64,000 nucleotides of DNA from an uncultured Prevotellaceae bacterium (GCA_947167515.1 CAMVIM010000007.1:62001-126000); one strand, 5' to 3'; shown: positions 26,943 to 35,774, numbered from the stretch's first letter. A program made the numbers and translations. Notes: generated from the letters alone by a model not told the origin.

Positions 26943-27032
26943 ATGGTAAAAAAACGGCTCACAATGGAATCACTTTCAGAAACTTTCCTTATCTTTGCCG
27001 CCACAACACCAACGTGTTTGGTGTCGCAATAG
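26943..27032 (+). CDS. Possible small ORF of 29 codons upstream of the structured leader
   Basis: ATG at 26943 opens a 29-codon frame (MVKKRLTMESLSETFLIF...) that ends at TAG 27030-27032. A TAACTTTG box lies 30 bp upstream. The frame runs through the TATCTTTG box of the leader and into its first hairpin, so the frame may be accidental. Not recognised; low confidence. Confidence 0.2.
   Translation: MVKKRLTMESLSETFLIFAATTPTCLVSQ
26990..26997 (+). promoter_or_regulatory. -7 box for the structured leader
   Basis: TATCTTTG matches TAnnTTTG exactly. Transcription would begin near 27003, just before the first hairpin of the leader. No well-spaced TTTG upstream was seen. Confidence 0.6.
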
Positions 27033-27290
27033 AGGAAGCTTCAAGCTCCGTCCGTCAGTAAATCTGGTAAATTTAACTGTGTAAGTAGGACGTAGAGTGA
27101 AAGCGCATTCCTCCTATGCTGGGCATATACCCATGACTTCATCTTCCCCTCGCGGGAAGAATGTCATGTCGTATATTCCTCCCCCATAGGTGTGAGCCGT
27201 TTTCTCATTCTCCAACTTACAGGTAATACCAGAACCTACTGACAGGGAATGTCGGAAGGCTCACACTCTTTTGTGCTGTGTCTGAAACGA
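27003..27290 (+). ncRNA. Highly structured RNA leader or small RNA upstream of the orphan gene
   Basis: Four successive structured domains follow the promoter box. (1) ACACCAA-CGTGT-TTGGTGT at 27006-27024. (2) ATAGAGGAA/TTCCTcCTAT closing 27029-27117, enclosing GTCC/GGAC and CAGTAAAT/ATTTaACTG. (3) CATGAC..TCTTCCC-CTCGC-GGGAAGA..GTCATG at 27132-27168. (4) GTGTGAGCC/GGCTCACAC closing 27190-27266, enclosing CATTCtCC/GGGAATG and AGGT/ACCT. The downstream gene starts at 27324. It does not match a known class that I recognise. It could be a 5' leader regulating the next gene or an independent RNA. Confidence 0.55.
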
Positions 27291-27323
27291 AAAGAAAAAG
27301 TACTAACTTAAATCATAATCAAT

Positions 27324-28067
27324 ATGAATCCACCTCTTACCTCCAATAAACCTACAACTACGGCTTGCTCGTTGACCTCTCTAGTACAGTATTATAAGAA
27401 TAATATTCTTCCAGGTACCATGAGACATCTTCAGAACATCCGAAACATTATCACGTCTCCCCAACGCACAGATGCAGAGAAGGCTAGAACGCTGTTAATA
27501 GGGGGTTTGGGCTTTAAGCCAGGATGTCATCAATGGTATCTTAAGATGAAGAAACATTTGACGTTGCTGAACTCGATGATTAGTAGTATAGTGTCCCAAA
27601 AACCATGGAACATCAATCCTAATATGTATAACTCGTTTGAAGATGTGTATAAAGATATCGACAAATGGTTGGGTGGGAAATATATTCGTCAACTGACAAT
27701 CTACGACATCACCTTCCGTCTTCTCTATGCTTTAATAGCTACTCATCTATACCCTCAGAAAAAACTTTACGTGCACGCCCTACCATTATTGGCATATCAA
27801 TGGATTTGTACGATAAAGAAAAATCTTCCTCTTGTCAAGAAGGATGCTGCAATACCTTTTTCTGGTACAGTACGACAAGTTTTCCTCCCTCTCAATTCAT
27901 GGGAAGCGGAAGATTTTTTATGCCATATTGGCAAGGCCATAAGGGCTATTCAGAAAAAGACCAAGAAAACACTAAACCAAATTTCTGTTGCAGAGGTATT
28001 GGCTGAATTCCAGTGCCATTCTCAGCAGAAGGTGAACACAAAGAGTTGTGGCGGATGTCACATCTGA
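27324..28067 (+). CDS. Orphan protein of unknown function, Cys-rich C-terminus
   Basis: I do not recognise this 247-residue protein. It is soluble, basic and probably mostly helical, without signal peptide or membrane segment. The middle (FEDVYKDIDKWLGG, QLTIYDITFRLLYA, PQKKLYVHALPLL) faintly recalls an uncharacterised family with a G-x-L-x-x-YD-x-x-x-R ... P-x-x-x-YxHA pattern, possibly related to helix-hairpin-helix DNA repair folds, but the glycines of that pattern are missing. The end, SCGGCHI, has a CxxC pair. Codon use is AT-rich, unlike the housekeeping neighbours, suggesting acquisition. It is preceded by the long structured leader. The start at MNPPLTSNKP is the first ATG in frame after the leader. 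Confidence 0.65.
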   Translation: MNPPLTSNKPTTTACSLTSLVQYYKNNILPGTMRHLQNIRNIITSPQRTDAEKARTLLIGGLGFKPGCHQWYLKMKKHLTLLNSMISSIVSQKPWNINPNMYNSFEDVYKDIDKWLGGKYIRQLTIYDITFRLLYALIATHLYPQKKLYVHALPLLAYQWICTIKKNLPLVKKDAAIPFSGTVRQVFLPLNSWEAEDFLCHIGKAIRAIQKKTKKTLNQISVAEVLAEFQCHSQQKVNTKSCGGCHI

Positions 28068-28141
28068 TTTCATTGGATTTCAAATTGAATCAAACTATAA
28101 ATCATCTATCAATAGAGTCTTAAATAAATTCACAAAAACAC

Positions 28142-31100
28142 ATGAAACCGAAACTACTACTTGTCTTTTTGCTGTTGTTGGCAAATCTGACTGCGAAATC
28201 TTATGCCCTCGGTATTAACGTTGTGGAAGCACCTGCTCCAACCATCGAGTTTGCTGATGCCAATGTGAAAGCGCTCTGTATAGCTAATTGGGACACGGAT
28301 GGTGACGGAGAATTAAGTTATACAGAGGCGGCTGCCGTGACAGATCTTGGTACAGTATTCAAAAGCAATACACAAATTATATCGTTCAACGAGTTGCAAT
28401 ACTTTACAGGGCTGACATCTATTGGATACGGTGCTTTCTATTACTGCACCCGCTTGACATCGGTAACCATCCCCAACAGCGTAACATCTATAGGTCAGAA
28501 TGCTTTCCGTCAATGCAATCTAACTTCCGTGACCATTCCCAACAGCGTCACATCTATAGGCTATGAAGCTTTCTATGGTTGTTACTACTTGACATCGGTG
28601 ACCATCCCCAACAGCGTAACATCCATTAGCGATAGGGCTTTCATTTATTGCAGTAACCTGACATCGGTAACCATCCCCAACAGCGTAACATCAATTGGTG
28701 AACGAGCTTTCCAGAACTGCAGCGGTCTTACATCTGTGACCATTCCCAACAGCGTAACATCTATAGGCTATGAAGCTTTCAATGGGTGTAACCGCTTGAC
28801 ATCGGTGACCATCCCAAACAGCGTCACATCAATTGGCTATAATGCTTTCATGGACTGCAGCGACCTGACAACCGTCAACATTCCCAACAGCGTCACATCC
28901 ATTGGCAATGATGCTTTCAGTGGCTGCTATTTCGCACGCTACAACTTCGTCAACAATAGCACGCTAACAAGCTACGACAACTGGGGCGCCACTCTCTATG
29001 ATGAAGAAACTGAAGACGGATTAGTGATAAATGACAATACTGTGATAAAATGTAGAAAATGGGCAACATCGGTGATCATTCCCAACAGCGTAACATCAAT
29101 CGGAGTTGGTGCTTTCTCGCACTGCAGTGGTTTAACCTCCGTGATCATTCCCAACAGCGTAACATCCATTGGAGAGAGTGCTTTCTATGGATGCGTTTTC
29201 GCACGCTACAACTTCGTCAACAATAGCACGCTAACAAGCGACAACAACTGGGGCGCCACTCTATATGATGAAGAAACTGAAGACGGATTAGTGATAAATG
29301 ACCATACTGTGAGAAAATGTAGAGAATGGGCAACATCTGTGACCATTCCCAACAGCGTCACATCAATTGGTAATATGGCTTTCTATCACTGCTGCGGACT
29401 GACTTCGGTAACCATACCTAACAGCGTCACATCAATTGGGAACCAGGCTTTCCATTACTGCAGCGGACTGACTTCGGTGACCATACCTAACAGCGTCACA
29501 TCAATTGGGAACCAGGCTTTCTTTATCTGCAAAGGCTTGACTTCCGTAACCATCCCCAACAGCGTAATCTCCATCGGCAAAGAAGCTTTCTGCGGCTGCA
29601 TCGTCTTGACTTCCGTCGTTTCAGAGATTGAAGAGCCTTTCACTTTCAATTCATCTACATTCGAGGAAATTGCATCCACCTGCACCTTGACCGTTCCATA
29701 CGGTACCCGTGATGCTTACATTGCCAAGGGCTGGACAGAAAACGTGTTCAAGGGGGGCGTTGTGGAGGCATCTGCTCCCGCGCCTGAACCCACCGTGGCT
29801 GACCTAACTGCGGACATCTACCATCTGTGGGATGGAGCAGGGGCTGATGCCACGGTGACGAACCCCACACCTAGCTGTGCGATCAATCTGAATGTTGAGA
29901 CTGGCATTGTGTATGGCGACAACAGTGTTCGCGTTGACAGATATGCCGACCTTTCCGATTGGGACTACCTCACACTGACCGTGACATCGGGCAGTCCGCG
30001 CCTGTTCTTCAACAGTCATGGCGAGGAAGACCGTATCATTGTGTATGCCAACGATACGAAGTATGTGAAGAGCAACAAGAACGGCATCATCACTTACGAC
30101 CTCGCTGCCATCAAGGCCGATGCTGGCTACGTGCACCTGAACGCCATCAAGGCTAAGGCTCCGGACGCTCAAGTAATCATCGGCGAAATGAAACTCGCCA
30201 CGATAGAGGAATACGTGCCAGAGAATCCTGTGCGACGCTTCACAGATCTGACTACGGAAATGTTCTATCAATGGACGCTGGAGGAGCCAGTGGAAATCAT
30301 AAACCCGAATCTAGGCATACTCAATCTCTGCCAGAACGAGAACAACATTTACGGTGATGGGGGCGTGAATCCAGATCAGTTTGCAGACCTCGCGGAGTGG
30401 GACTATCTGACCATCGCCGCCACCAACGGCATGCCTCGTTTGCTCTTCAACCGCATCTATAACCCTGAGGCGGAATATGGCACAGAGGAATGGAAGGGTT
30501 CCGACAGGCTGGAGATTAACAGTACAGACAACAAATATGTGGTGAGTGCAGAGAACGGCGTCATCGTGTATGACCTCAAGGCCATCAGGGAAGACTACGA
30601 CGGCATGGTGCGCCTGCACGCCATCAAGGGCAAAGGCGGGCCCGCCACCGTCCACATCCTGAAGCTCGCGACCGTGGAGCCTGCCGAAATAGAGTGGAAC
30701 AACATCTATTTTGCTGACACCAACGTGAAGGCGCTCTGCGTGGACAACTGGGACACGAACGAAGATGGTGAACTGGACAAAGATGAGGCTGCCGCCGTGA
30801 CCAGCCTCGGCGAGGTGTTCAAGGGGAACAAAACCATCACATCGTTCAATGAGTTGCAGTACTTCACAGGGATAACTTCCATCGGAGAGAATGCATTCAA
30901 CGAGTGCAGCAATCTTGCCTCTGTTGTCATTCCGAATAGTGTAGCAACAATATCCCACGGAGCGTTTCAGGGAGCAGGCTTGACTGAAATGGTGATACCA
31001 AGTTCTATGAGAACTATAGAATATAATGCGTTTGCTTATTGCTCCAACCTGGCAACCGTCACTTTTGAGGAAGGAACGACTAATGTTGGTGGCAACGTCT

Positions 31101-33916
31101 TTGCTGAATGTCCTAATCTGGAGGAGGTTGTATTCCCTTCCACTCTCAGTTCCGGCAATATGCACAATGTATTTGGCAGCGTACCCAAATTGAGGCATGT
31201 TGTAATGCCTATTAGTGCACCACGATGCAAGCATGCGGAGCTGTTTCAAGGCGGTGACCTGAACCATTCTGTTCTCTTCACCATCCCTGAAGGGTCTGCC
31301 AGAATTTATCTCGAGAAAGGTTACTACAACATCTCCGACATGAGCGAACTGGCATGGATGAAGACGGAGTTTGAGGCTGAAGTCGCAAGTGTCGAGGCTC
31401 TGGCGACTGCCGAAGGCATCACAGCCAGTGCCGCAGCGAAGGAAGCATTGCAAACAGCCATCACGGCTGCACGCGCTGCCGTTGATGATGCCGATTCCTA
31501 TCTTGCCATCGGCACACAGATGGATGCTGTCAAGACGGCAGCCAAGACCTTCCTCGGCACTGCCACCATCACAGCAGGAACGGATGTGACCGCCATCGTG
31601 CGCAATCCACAGTTTGACCACATGGATTTTGGATGGAATGTGGAGATGGCCACCACTTGGCAAGGCAGCAGTGTTGGTTATCAGAAGGACAACGAACATA
31701 CGAATGGTGAGGTGAACATCCACAATTTCTTGGAGGCTTGGTGGAACGATGTCCGATTGGGAGATGGCAGACTCGTGCAGACCCTCACCAGTCTTCCTGC
31801 CGGCATCTATCGTCTGGAGGCGGATGCCATCGCCACATGGCAGGCGGACGCAAATGTGGAGGTGACGGGCGTGTCACTTCTCATGGGCAACAATACCAGA
31901 ACCATTGCCACCGCGAACGAGAAGCCGGAGCACTTCTCGGTGCTGCTCGAAAACACCGAGACCCAGGATGTGACCATCGGTGTGCAGTGGACCAACACGA
32001 CAGCCAACTGGGTGGCGATTGACAACTTCCGCCTCATCTATGAAGGAGCTGCTGCTGTTGTGCCTGCTGGCTCGGAACTGGTGAGCAGCGAGGATGACAC
32101 CTATTATATCTATAATGTGGGAACAGGCATGTATCTCAATGGCGGCAACGGTTATGGCACGCAAGCGGTGTTGGCAGAGGCGGGTTTGCCAGTGCGCATG
32201 ACGCAGGACGGCGATGGCTACTGGGAAATCTACTTCAGAGAAGGCAGCCGCCATGAACAAAAACTATACCGGAGTAATTACTATGATAGAATCTTAATAG
32301 ACTATGTGGAAGGGTGGGGTGCCAAACGTTGGATTATTACTCCTCAAGATGGCAATTACACCATCCAACTTGAAAGCGATCAAGGTACAAACGTTGTGCT
32401 CGGCAACAATCCCAATGGGCAGGATTATGACGTCAGTCAGAATGTCACGCTTGACACCCACATTGAGGTTATCCGTACAGACAATGCCGCCCACAATACG
32501 CTCTGGCAGTTCATCAAGGCAGAAGACTATGACCTGCTCATGGCGAAGCATCAGTTGCTTGCCGCCATCTTCCGCATGGAGCAGTCGGAGGTTGAAAATG
32601 AGGAACTGCTCAACAACTGCAAGGAGGTTTACTACAATGCCGAGGCAACGCTGCGGGAGGTCATCAGCGCCACCGCGTTGCTGAACTCGCAGATGGGCAT
32701 GCCACAAGATGGTCAGCCTGTCGATATGACTGTCCTCATCACCAATCCGCGTTTTGAACATAACACAGATGAAGGTTGGATTGGTGCCAAACTGGTGGAA
32801 AACGGTAATCCTAACAATACCCAACATGAGACACATGAGTTCTACCAGACCCCGTTCAACATGCATCAGAAGATAATGGGTGTGCCCAACGGCCTGTATC
32901 GGCTGAAGTATAAGGGCTACCATCGTCCAGGATCGGGGGAGAGTGCATGTGCAGACTATGTGGCAGGCACCAACAACGCCTCGGCTGTGGTCTATGCCAA
33001 TGGCGAGGAGAAGACCCTCAAGCACATCTACGAAGATGCAAGCGACACGTCGTATGGTGGTGGAGAGACAGAATACAATGGCAAATACGTCCCGAAGAGC
33101 CAGGCGGCTGCCCGCCAGTACTTCAATGCAGGGCTTTACGCAGACTATCTTGAGGTGGAGGTGACGGACAACATCCTCACCATTGGCGTGAAGAACACTG
33201 AGGAGATGGGCACAAATCACTGGGTAATCTTCAGCGACTTCGAGCTGGAACTGATGGAGAATGCTGAACAGATTTCCAACAGACTGACTGTGGAGAACAG
33301 CCAAGGCATCAGAGGCGGCAAGGCGACGATGAAGATCGCTCTGGAAAACGTGGCAGATGTTGCTGGCCTAGAATTCAAGGTGAAACTGCCAGAGGGCGTT
33401 AGCTTCGACCTTATCGGTGGCAATCCGAAGGTATCGAAGACCAGTCGCATGGCAGGTATGATTGTCACCCCATCCCTCATTGGTGACTGTGCGAAAGTGC
33501 TCATATTCCCCAGATTGCCGGAAGAAGAGGGTGCTCCCCTTCCTGTCATTACAGGCAATAGTGGCGTCATCGTTTCATTGGGACTCACCATTGGCAATAC
33601 TCTCGAATTGGGCGACTACGAACTGGAAGTGGAGGACATTATCATCGGCATGTCTGATGGTCTGATGATCAAGCAGACCAGTAGCGCCAGAGCGACACTC
33701 ACGCTGGTGAATGCCGGTCAAGGGGATGCCAACAAGGATAGCCATATCGATGTGGGTGATATTATCACCATCGCCAACCATATCCTGGGCAACGACCCTG
33801 CGAATTTTGACGCTGCGGCTGCCGATGTGAATGGGGATGGAGATATTAACGTGGGAGATATCATTGCTCTTGCCAACATCATCCTGAGGGGAGGCGAGGA
33901 ACTTGACCCGCAATGA
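28142..33916 (+). CDS. BspA-like leucine-rich repeat surface protein with cohesin-like and dockerin modules
   Basis: The 1924-residue protein starts with a signal peptide (MKPKLLLVFLLLLANLTAKS). Order, approximate: EF-hand-like module FADANVKALC...DTDGDGELSY (35-90); about sixteen 23-residue TpLRR units of the TSVTIPNSVTSIG type (92-507); two copies of a ~140-residue domain with LSDWDYLTLTV/LAEWDYLTIAA (553-687, 700-847); a second EF-hand-like module plus a few LRRs (856-1050); a helical linker; two carbohydrate-binding-like beta-sandwiches (1153-1307, 1527-1707) around a trefoil-like stretch; a cohesin-like domain (1713-1857); and a dockerin with two Ca-binding repeats (GDANKDSHIDVGDI, ADVNGDGDINVGDI). 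BspA proteins bind host matrix. The dockerin suggests docking to a cohesin partner, perhaps the next gene's product. No sorting tail is present. Confidence 0.88.
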   Translation: MKPKLLLVFLLLLANLTAKSYALGINVVEAPAPTIEFADANVKALCIANWDTDGDGELSYTEAAAVTDLGTVFKSNTQIISFNELQYFTGLTSIGYGAFYYCTRLTSVTIPNSVTSIGQNAFRQCNLTSVTIPNSVTSIGYEAFYGCYYLTSVTIPNSVTSISDRAFIYCSNLTSVTIPNSVTSIGERAFQNCSGLTSVTIPNSVTSIGYEAFNGCNRLTSVTIPNSVTSIGYNAFMDCSDLTTVNIPNSVTSIGNDAFSGCYFARYNFVNNSTLTSYDNWGATLYDEETEDGLVINDNTVIKCRKWATSVIIPNSVTSIGVGAFSHCSGLTSVIIPNSVTSIGESAFYGCVFARYNFVNNSTLTSDNNWGATLYDEETEDGLVINDHTVRKCREWATSVTIPNSVTSIGNMAFYHCCGLTSVTIPNSVTSIGNQAFHYCSGLTSVTIPNSVTSIGNQAFFICKGLTSVTIPNSVISIGKEAFCGCIVLTSVVSEIEEPFTFNSSTFEEIASTCTLTVPYGTRDAYIAKGWTENVFKGGVVEASAPAPEPTVADLTADIYHLWDGAGADATVTNPTPSCAINLNVETGIVYGDNSVRVDRYADLSDWDYLTLTVTSGSPRLFFNSHGEEDRIIVYANDTKYVKSNKNGIITYDLAAIKADAGYVHLNAIKAKAPDAQVIIGEMKLATIEEYVPENPVRRFTDLTTEMFYQWTLEEPVEIINPNLGILNLCQNENNIYGDGGVNPDQFADLAEWDYLTIAATNGMPRLLFNRIYNPEAEYGTEEWKGSDRLEINSTDNKYVVSAENGVIVYDLKAIREDYDGMVRLHAIKGKGGPATVHILKLATVEPAEIEWNNIYFADTNVKALCVDNWDTNEDGELDKDEAAAVTSLGEVFKGNKTITSFNELQYFTGITSIGENAFNECSNLASVVIPNSVATISHGAFQGAGLTEMVIPSSMRTIEYNAFAYCSNLATVTFEEGTTNVGGNVFAECPNLEEVVFPSTLSSGNMHNVFGSVPKLRHVVMPISAPRCKHAELFQGGDLNHSVLFTIPEGSARIYLEKGYYNISDMSELAWMKTEFEAEVASVEALATAEGITASAAAKEALQTAITAARAAVDDADSYLAIGTQMDAVKTAAKTFLGTATITAGTDVTAIVRNPQFDHMDFGWNVEMATTWQGSSVGYQKDNEHTNGEVNIHNFLEAWWNDVRLGDGRLVQTLTSLPAGIYRLEADAIATWQADANVEVTGVSLLMGNNTRTIATANEKPEHFSVLLENTETQDVTIGVQWTNTTANWVAIDNFRLIYEGAAAVVPAGSELVSSEDDTYYIYNVGTGMYLNGGNGYGTQAVLAEAGLPVRMTQDGDGYWEIYFREGSRHEQKLYRSNYYDRILIDYVEGWGAKRWIITPQDGNYTIQLESDQGTNVVLGNNPNGQDYDVSQNVTLDTHIEVIRTDNAAHNTLWQFIKAEDYDLLMAKHQLLAAIFRMEQSEVENEELLNNCKEVYYNAEATLREVISATALLNSQMGMPQDGQPVDMTVLITNPRFEHNTDEGWIGAKLVENGNPNNTQHETHEFYQTPFNMHQKIMGVPNGLYRLKYKGYHRPGSGESACADYVAGTNNASAVVYANGEEKTLKHIYEDASDTSYGGGETEYNGKYVPKSQAAARQYFNAGLYADYLEVEVTDNILTIGVKNTEEMGTNHWVIFSDFELELMENAEQISNRLTVENSQGIRGGKATMKIALENVADVAGLEFKVKLPEGVSFDLIGGNPKVSKTSRMAGMIVTPSLIGDCAKVLIFPRLPEEEGAPLPVITGNSGVIVSLGLTIGNTLELGDYELEVEDIIIGMSDGLMIKQTSSARATLTLVNAGQGDANKDSHIDVGDIITIANHILGNDPANFDAAAADVNGDGDINVGDIIALANIILRGGEELDPQ
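28931..29350 (+). repeat. Near-identical intragenic direct repeat within the LRR region
   Basis: A segment of about 150 bp starting TTCGCACGCTACAACTTCG at 28931 recurs at 29198 (267 bp, 89 codons later) with few changes. It encodes FARYNFVNNSTLTS..NWGATLYDE twice and could recombine to add or drop LRR blocks. Confidence 0.85.
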
Positions 33917-33963
33917 TTCCTATGCATACGCTAAACAATTATCAGAACATAAAAAAAAGACAA

Positions 33964-35187
33964 ATGAAAAAGTTTCTTTTTACAGTAATGGCTGCCCTCC
34001 TCGGAATGGGCAATGCTGTGGCGGACGAATATGTCGTAAGCGACATCGAGATTCCGCAAGGTGGCTCTGCCACCATTGAGATTGGGATGAACAATCCGGA
34101 CACAGAAAGTCGCGGTTTCCAGTTTGTCATGAGTTTTGACAAGGCTGTCACTGCTTCTCATCCTGTACGTGGAACGAGAATCAGCATGAAGGATCCAGAA
34201 CAAGACGAGTATCTGTACTCGCTGATGAGCCAATCAACGGAAGAAGGCTTCAAAGTGCTTGCCTACACCACGTCCACCGAATCCATCACAGGCACAAGTG
34301 GAACAGTTGTGAGTATCACCTTGACAGCCGATGAGAGTCTGGCTGTAGGCACAACGGTGACAGGTACACTCTCTGATTGCCTAATCGGTAACACGGCAGG
34401 TACGACCAATCAACTTGATGATGTCACCTTCAGCATTACCATTACAGAGAAGACCTACACGGTTCTTGACGAGACCTCTACAACTGCACCTGCTTCCAGC
34501 GATGGCAAGGTGGACATCAAAGTGCAACGCACCATCAAGGCGAACGAGTGGAGCACCATTTGCCTGCCTTTCGCAATGACAGGGACTCAAGTGAGAAGCG
34601 CCTTTGGCGAAGACGTGCAGCTGGCTAACTTCATTGATTATGAAGTCGAGGAGGATGATTATGAGGACATAACTGGACTGACCATTAACTTCGAAGAGGT
34701 TAATGCGAGTGCTGGCATGGAAGCAAACTATCCTTACCTCATCAAGGTTTCTTCTGAAATATCGGAGTTTGAGGTGAAAGCAACGATAGAGACAGACGAG
34801 GAGGCAGCCGTGGTTGAGTATGACAACGGCAAGACTGGAAGCCGTCGCAAGGTCTATGGTTCACTGATTGGCACCTACCATGCAGGGGATGCCATTCCTG
34901 CCAATGGGCTTTTCCTCAGCGGCAACCAGTTCTGGTACTCGACGGGTGAAACGAGAATCAAGGCGTTCCGTGCCTACTTCATGTTCGTTGATGTATTGAC
35001 AGAAGTGGAAGGTGCTTCGGCCAACATCCGCTACACCATTGTGGACGAGGCGACGGGCATTGCGGATGTGAAAAGCCCAATGGGCGCATCTGACGGCTGG
35101 TACACGCTGGACGGTCGCAGGCTGGACAGGAAGCCCGCGGAGAAGGGTGTGTACATCATGGACGGAAAAAAGGTCTCTATACGCTAA
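33964..35187 (+). CDS. Secreted protein with cohesin-like N-terminal domain and C-terminal sorting tail
   Basis: The start at MKKFLFTVMAALLGMGNAVA, a signal peptide, gives 407 residues; the ORF-track start 17 codons upstream overlaps the preceding stop codon region. Residues ~20-170 (YVVSDIEIPQGGSATIEIGM) resemble the cohesin-like beta-sandwich also present near the end of the upstream protein. Residues ~180-370 include WSTICLPFAMTGTQVRSAFG, a pattern frequent in Prevotella surface proteins but without known function. The last 30 residues (GWYTLDGRRLDRKPAEKGVY) form the same type of tail as the giant protein at 10.3 kb. It lies 47 bp after the dockerin protein and is probably co-transcribed; a cohesin-dockerin pairing is inferred only. 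Confidence 0.82.
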   Translation: MKKFLFTVMAALLGMGNAVADEYVVSDIEIPQGGSATIEIGMNNPDTESRGFQFVMSFDKAVTASHPVRGTRISMKDPEQDEYLYSLMSQSTEEGFKVLAYTTSTESITGTSGTVVSITLTADESLAVGTTVTGTLSDCLIGNTAGTTNQLDDVTFSITITEKTYTVLDETSTTAPASSDGKVDIKVQRTIKANEWSTICLPFAMTGTQVRSAFGEDVQLANFIDYEVEEDDYEDITGLTINFEEVNASAGMEANYPYLIKVSSEISEFEVKATIETDEEAAVVEYDNGKTGSRRKVYGSLIGTYHAGDAIPANGLFLSGNQFWYSTGETRIKAFRAYFMFVDVLTEVEGASANIRYTIVDEATGIADVKSPMGASDGWYTLDGRRLDRKPAEKGVYIMDGKKVSIR

Positions 35188-35235
35188 GGAGAGAGGTGAA
35201 CAAAACATTCATAGAACAAAAAAATAGACAAGACA

Positions 35236-35436
35236 ATGAAAAAGACATATATGACTCCAATGATGGAGTGTGTCGAACTGACAGGAGGCGAGACACTGAA
35301 CGGAGTGAGCGGTAAGGGCGCAAACGTGGATGCCACCTATGGTGGTGTGGATGCCAATGGATCGAAGGATCCGAGCGCAAACCACCGTTCAAGCATCTGG
35401 GGAGCTAATGAAGATGTCAGACGTTCTCTGTGGTGA
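35236..35436 (+). CDS. Small peptide of unknown function (MKKTYMTP type)
   Basis: This 66-residue peptide (MKKTYMTPMMECVELTGGET...) is Gly, Asn and Asp-rich and has no membrane segment. Small proteins starting MKK-Y-P and ending in a polar tail are frequent in Prevotella-like genomes beside surface protein genes, as I recall; none has a function I know. It lies 48 bp after the cohesin-like gene and just before a strong terminator, so it is the last gene of that transcript. The start ATG is the only one in range. Confidence 0.6.
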   Translation: MKKTYMTPMMECVELTGGETLNGVSGKGANVDATYGGVDANGSKDPSANHRSSIWGANEDVRRSLW

Positions 35437-35460
35437 GAAACTGATAACAGCTCCATAAAC

Positions 35461-35506
35461 GACACCCTCGGTTCCTTTGCGGGAACTGAGGGTGTCTTAT
35501 TTTTTA
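35461..35506 (+). terminator. Strong intrinsic terminator
   Basis: GACACCCTCGGTTCC and GGGAACTGAGGGTGTC form a stem of about 15 bp with a small loop, followed by TTATTTTTTAT. It ends the BspA-like operon. Confidence 0.9.
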
Positions 35507-35533
35507 TAATCAGCCAAAACGTAAGGTCAGCTC

Positions 35534-35625
35534 TTTCTGTGCCTCAAAATCGGTGTGACTCACACCTATGATGGGGGTGTGACTCAGACCTATGGTAGGG
35601 GTGTGAGTCAGACCGATTTGGAGGT
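35534..35625. repeat. 24-bp palindromic tandem repeat array 2
   Basis: Three units start at 35553, 35577 and 35601 (24-bp period), each with the dyad GTGTGACTCACAC or a variant. Outer arms CCTCAAAATCGGT and ACCGATTTGGAGG make the whole array one large inverted repeat. A one-unit version lies in inverted orientation at 40768-40798. Confidence 0.85.
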
Positions 35626-35731
35626 TGTGGCGTTGGTCTTTTTGTGCGGTTTCCGTTCATGCTGGATGGGATAGGGCAGTGGAATGAGTTTTGAGGTTTA
35701 TAAGCTGAAAAAATCGTTAATATTGGGAACA

Positions 35732-35766
35732 TTTGCTGTGTGGAAAGGAAAAATTTTGTATCTTTG
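35732..35766 (+). promoter_or_regulatory. Promoter of the CHASE2-FecR-CHAT operon
   Basis: TTTG at 35732-35735 and TATCTTTG at 35759-35766 are separated by 23 bp. Transcription should start near 35772, very close to the first ATG at 35775, so the message may be nearly leaderless or the ATG at 35787 may be used. Confidence 0.6.
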
Positions 35767-35774
35767 CCGACAAA

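Larger units (their letters stand above)
26548..27323 (+). other. 776-bp AT-rich gene-poor region with repeats, hairpin and structured leader
   Basis: No conserved protein gene was found here. It holds the right 26-bp direct repeat, a 121-nt five-helix hairpin (26625-26745), a weak -7 box (TAACTTTG, 26906-26913), a 29-codon open frame (26943-27032), a second -7 box (26990-26997) and about 260 nt of strongly structured leader. Confidence 0.8.

Noticed and set aside
27029-27117. RNase P RNA, tmRNA or other known housekeeping RNA in the structured leader
   Set aside because: A GAGGAAG stretch recalls RNase P RNA, but the universal GAGGAAAGTCCGGGC core and the paired regions are absent, and the size is too small.
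30311-33304. Long minus-strand frames (470 and 336 codons) under the BspA-like gene
   Set aside because: Shadow frames of a continuous, well-supported surface protein.
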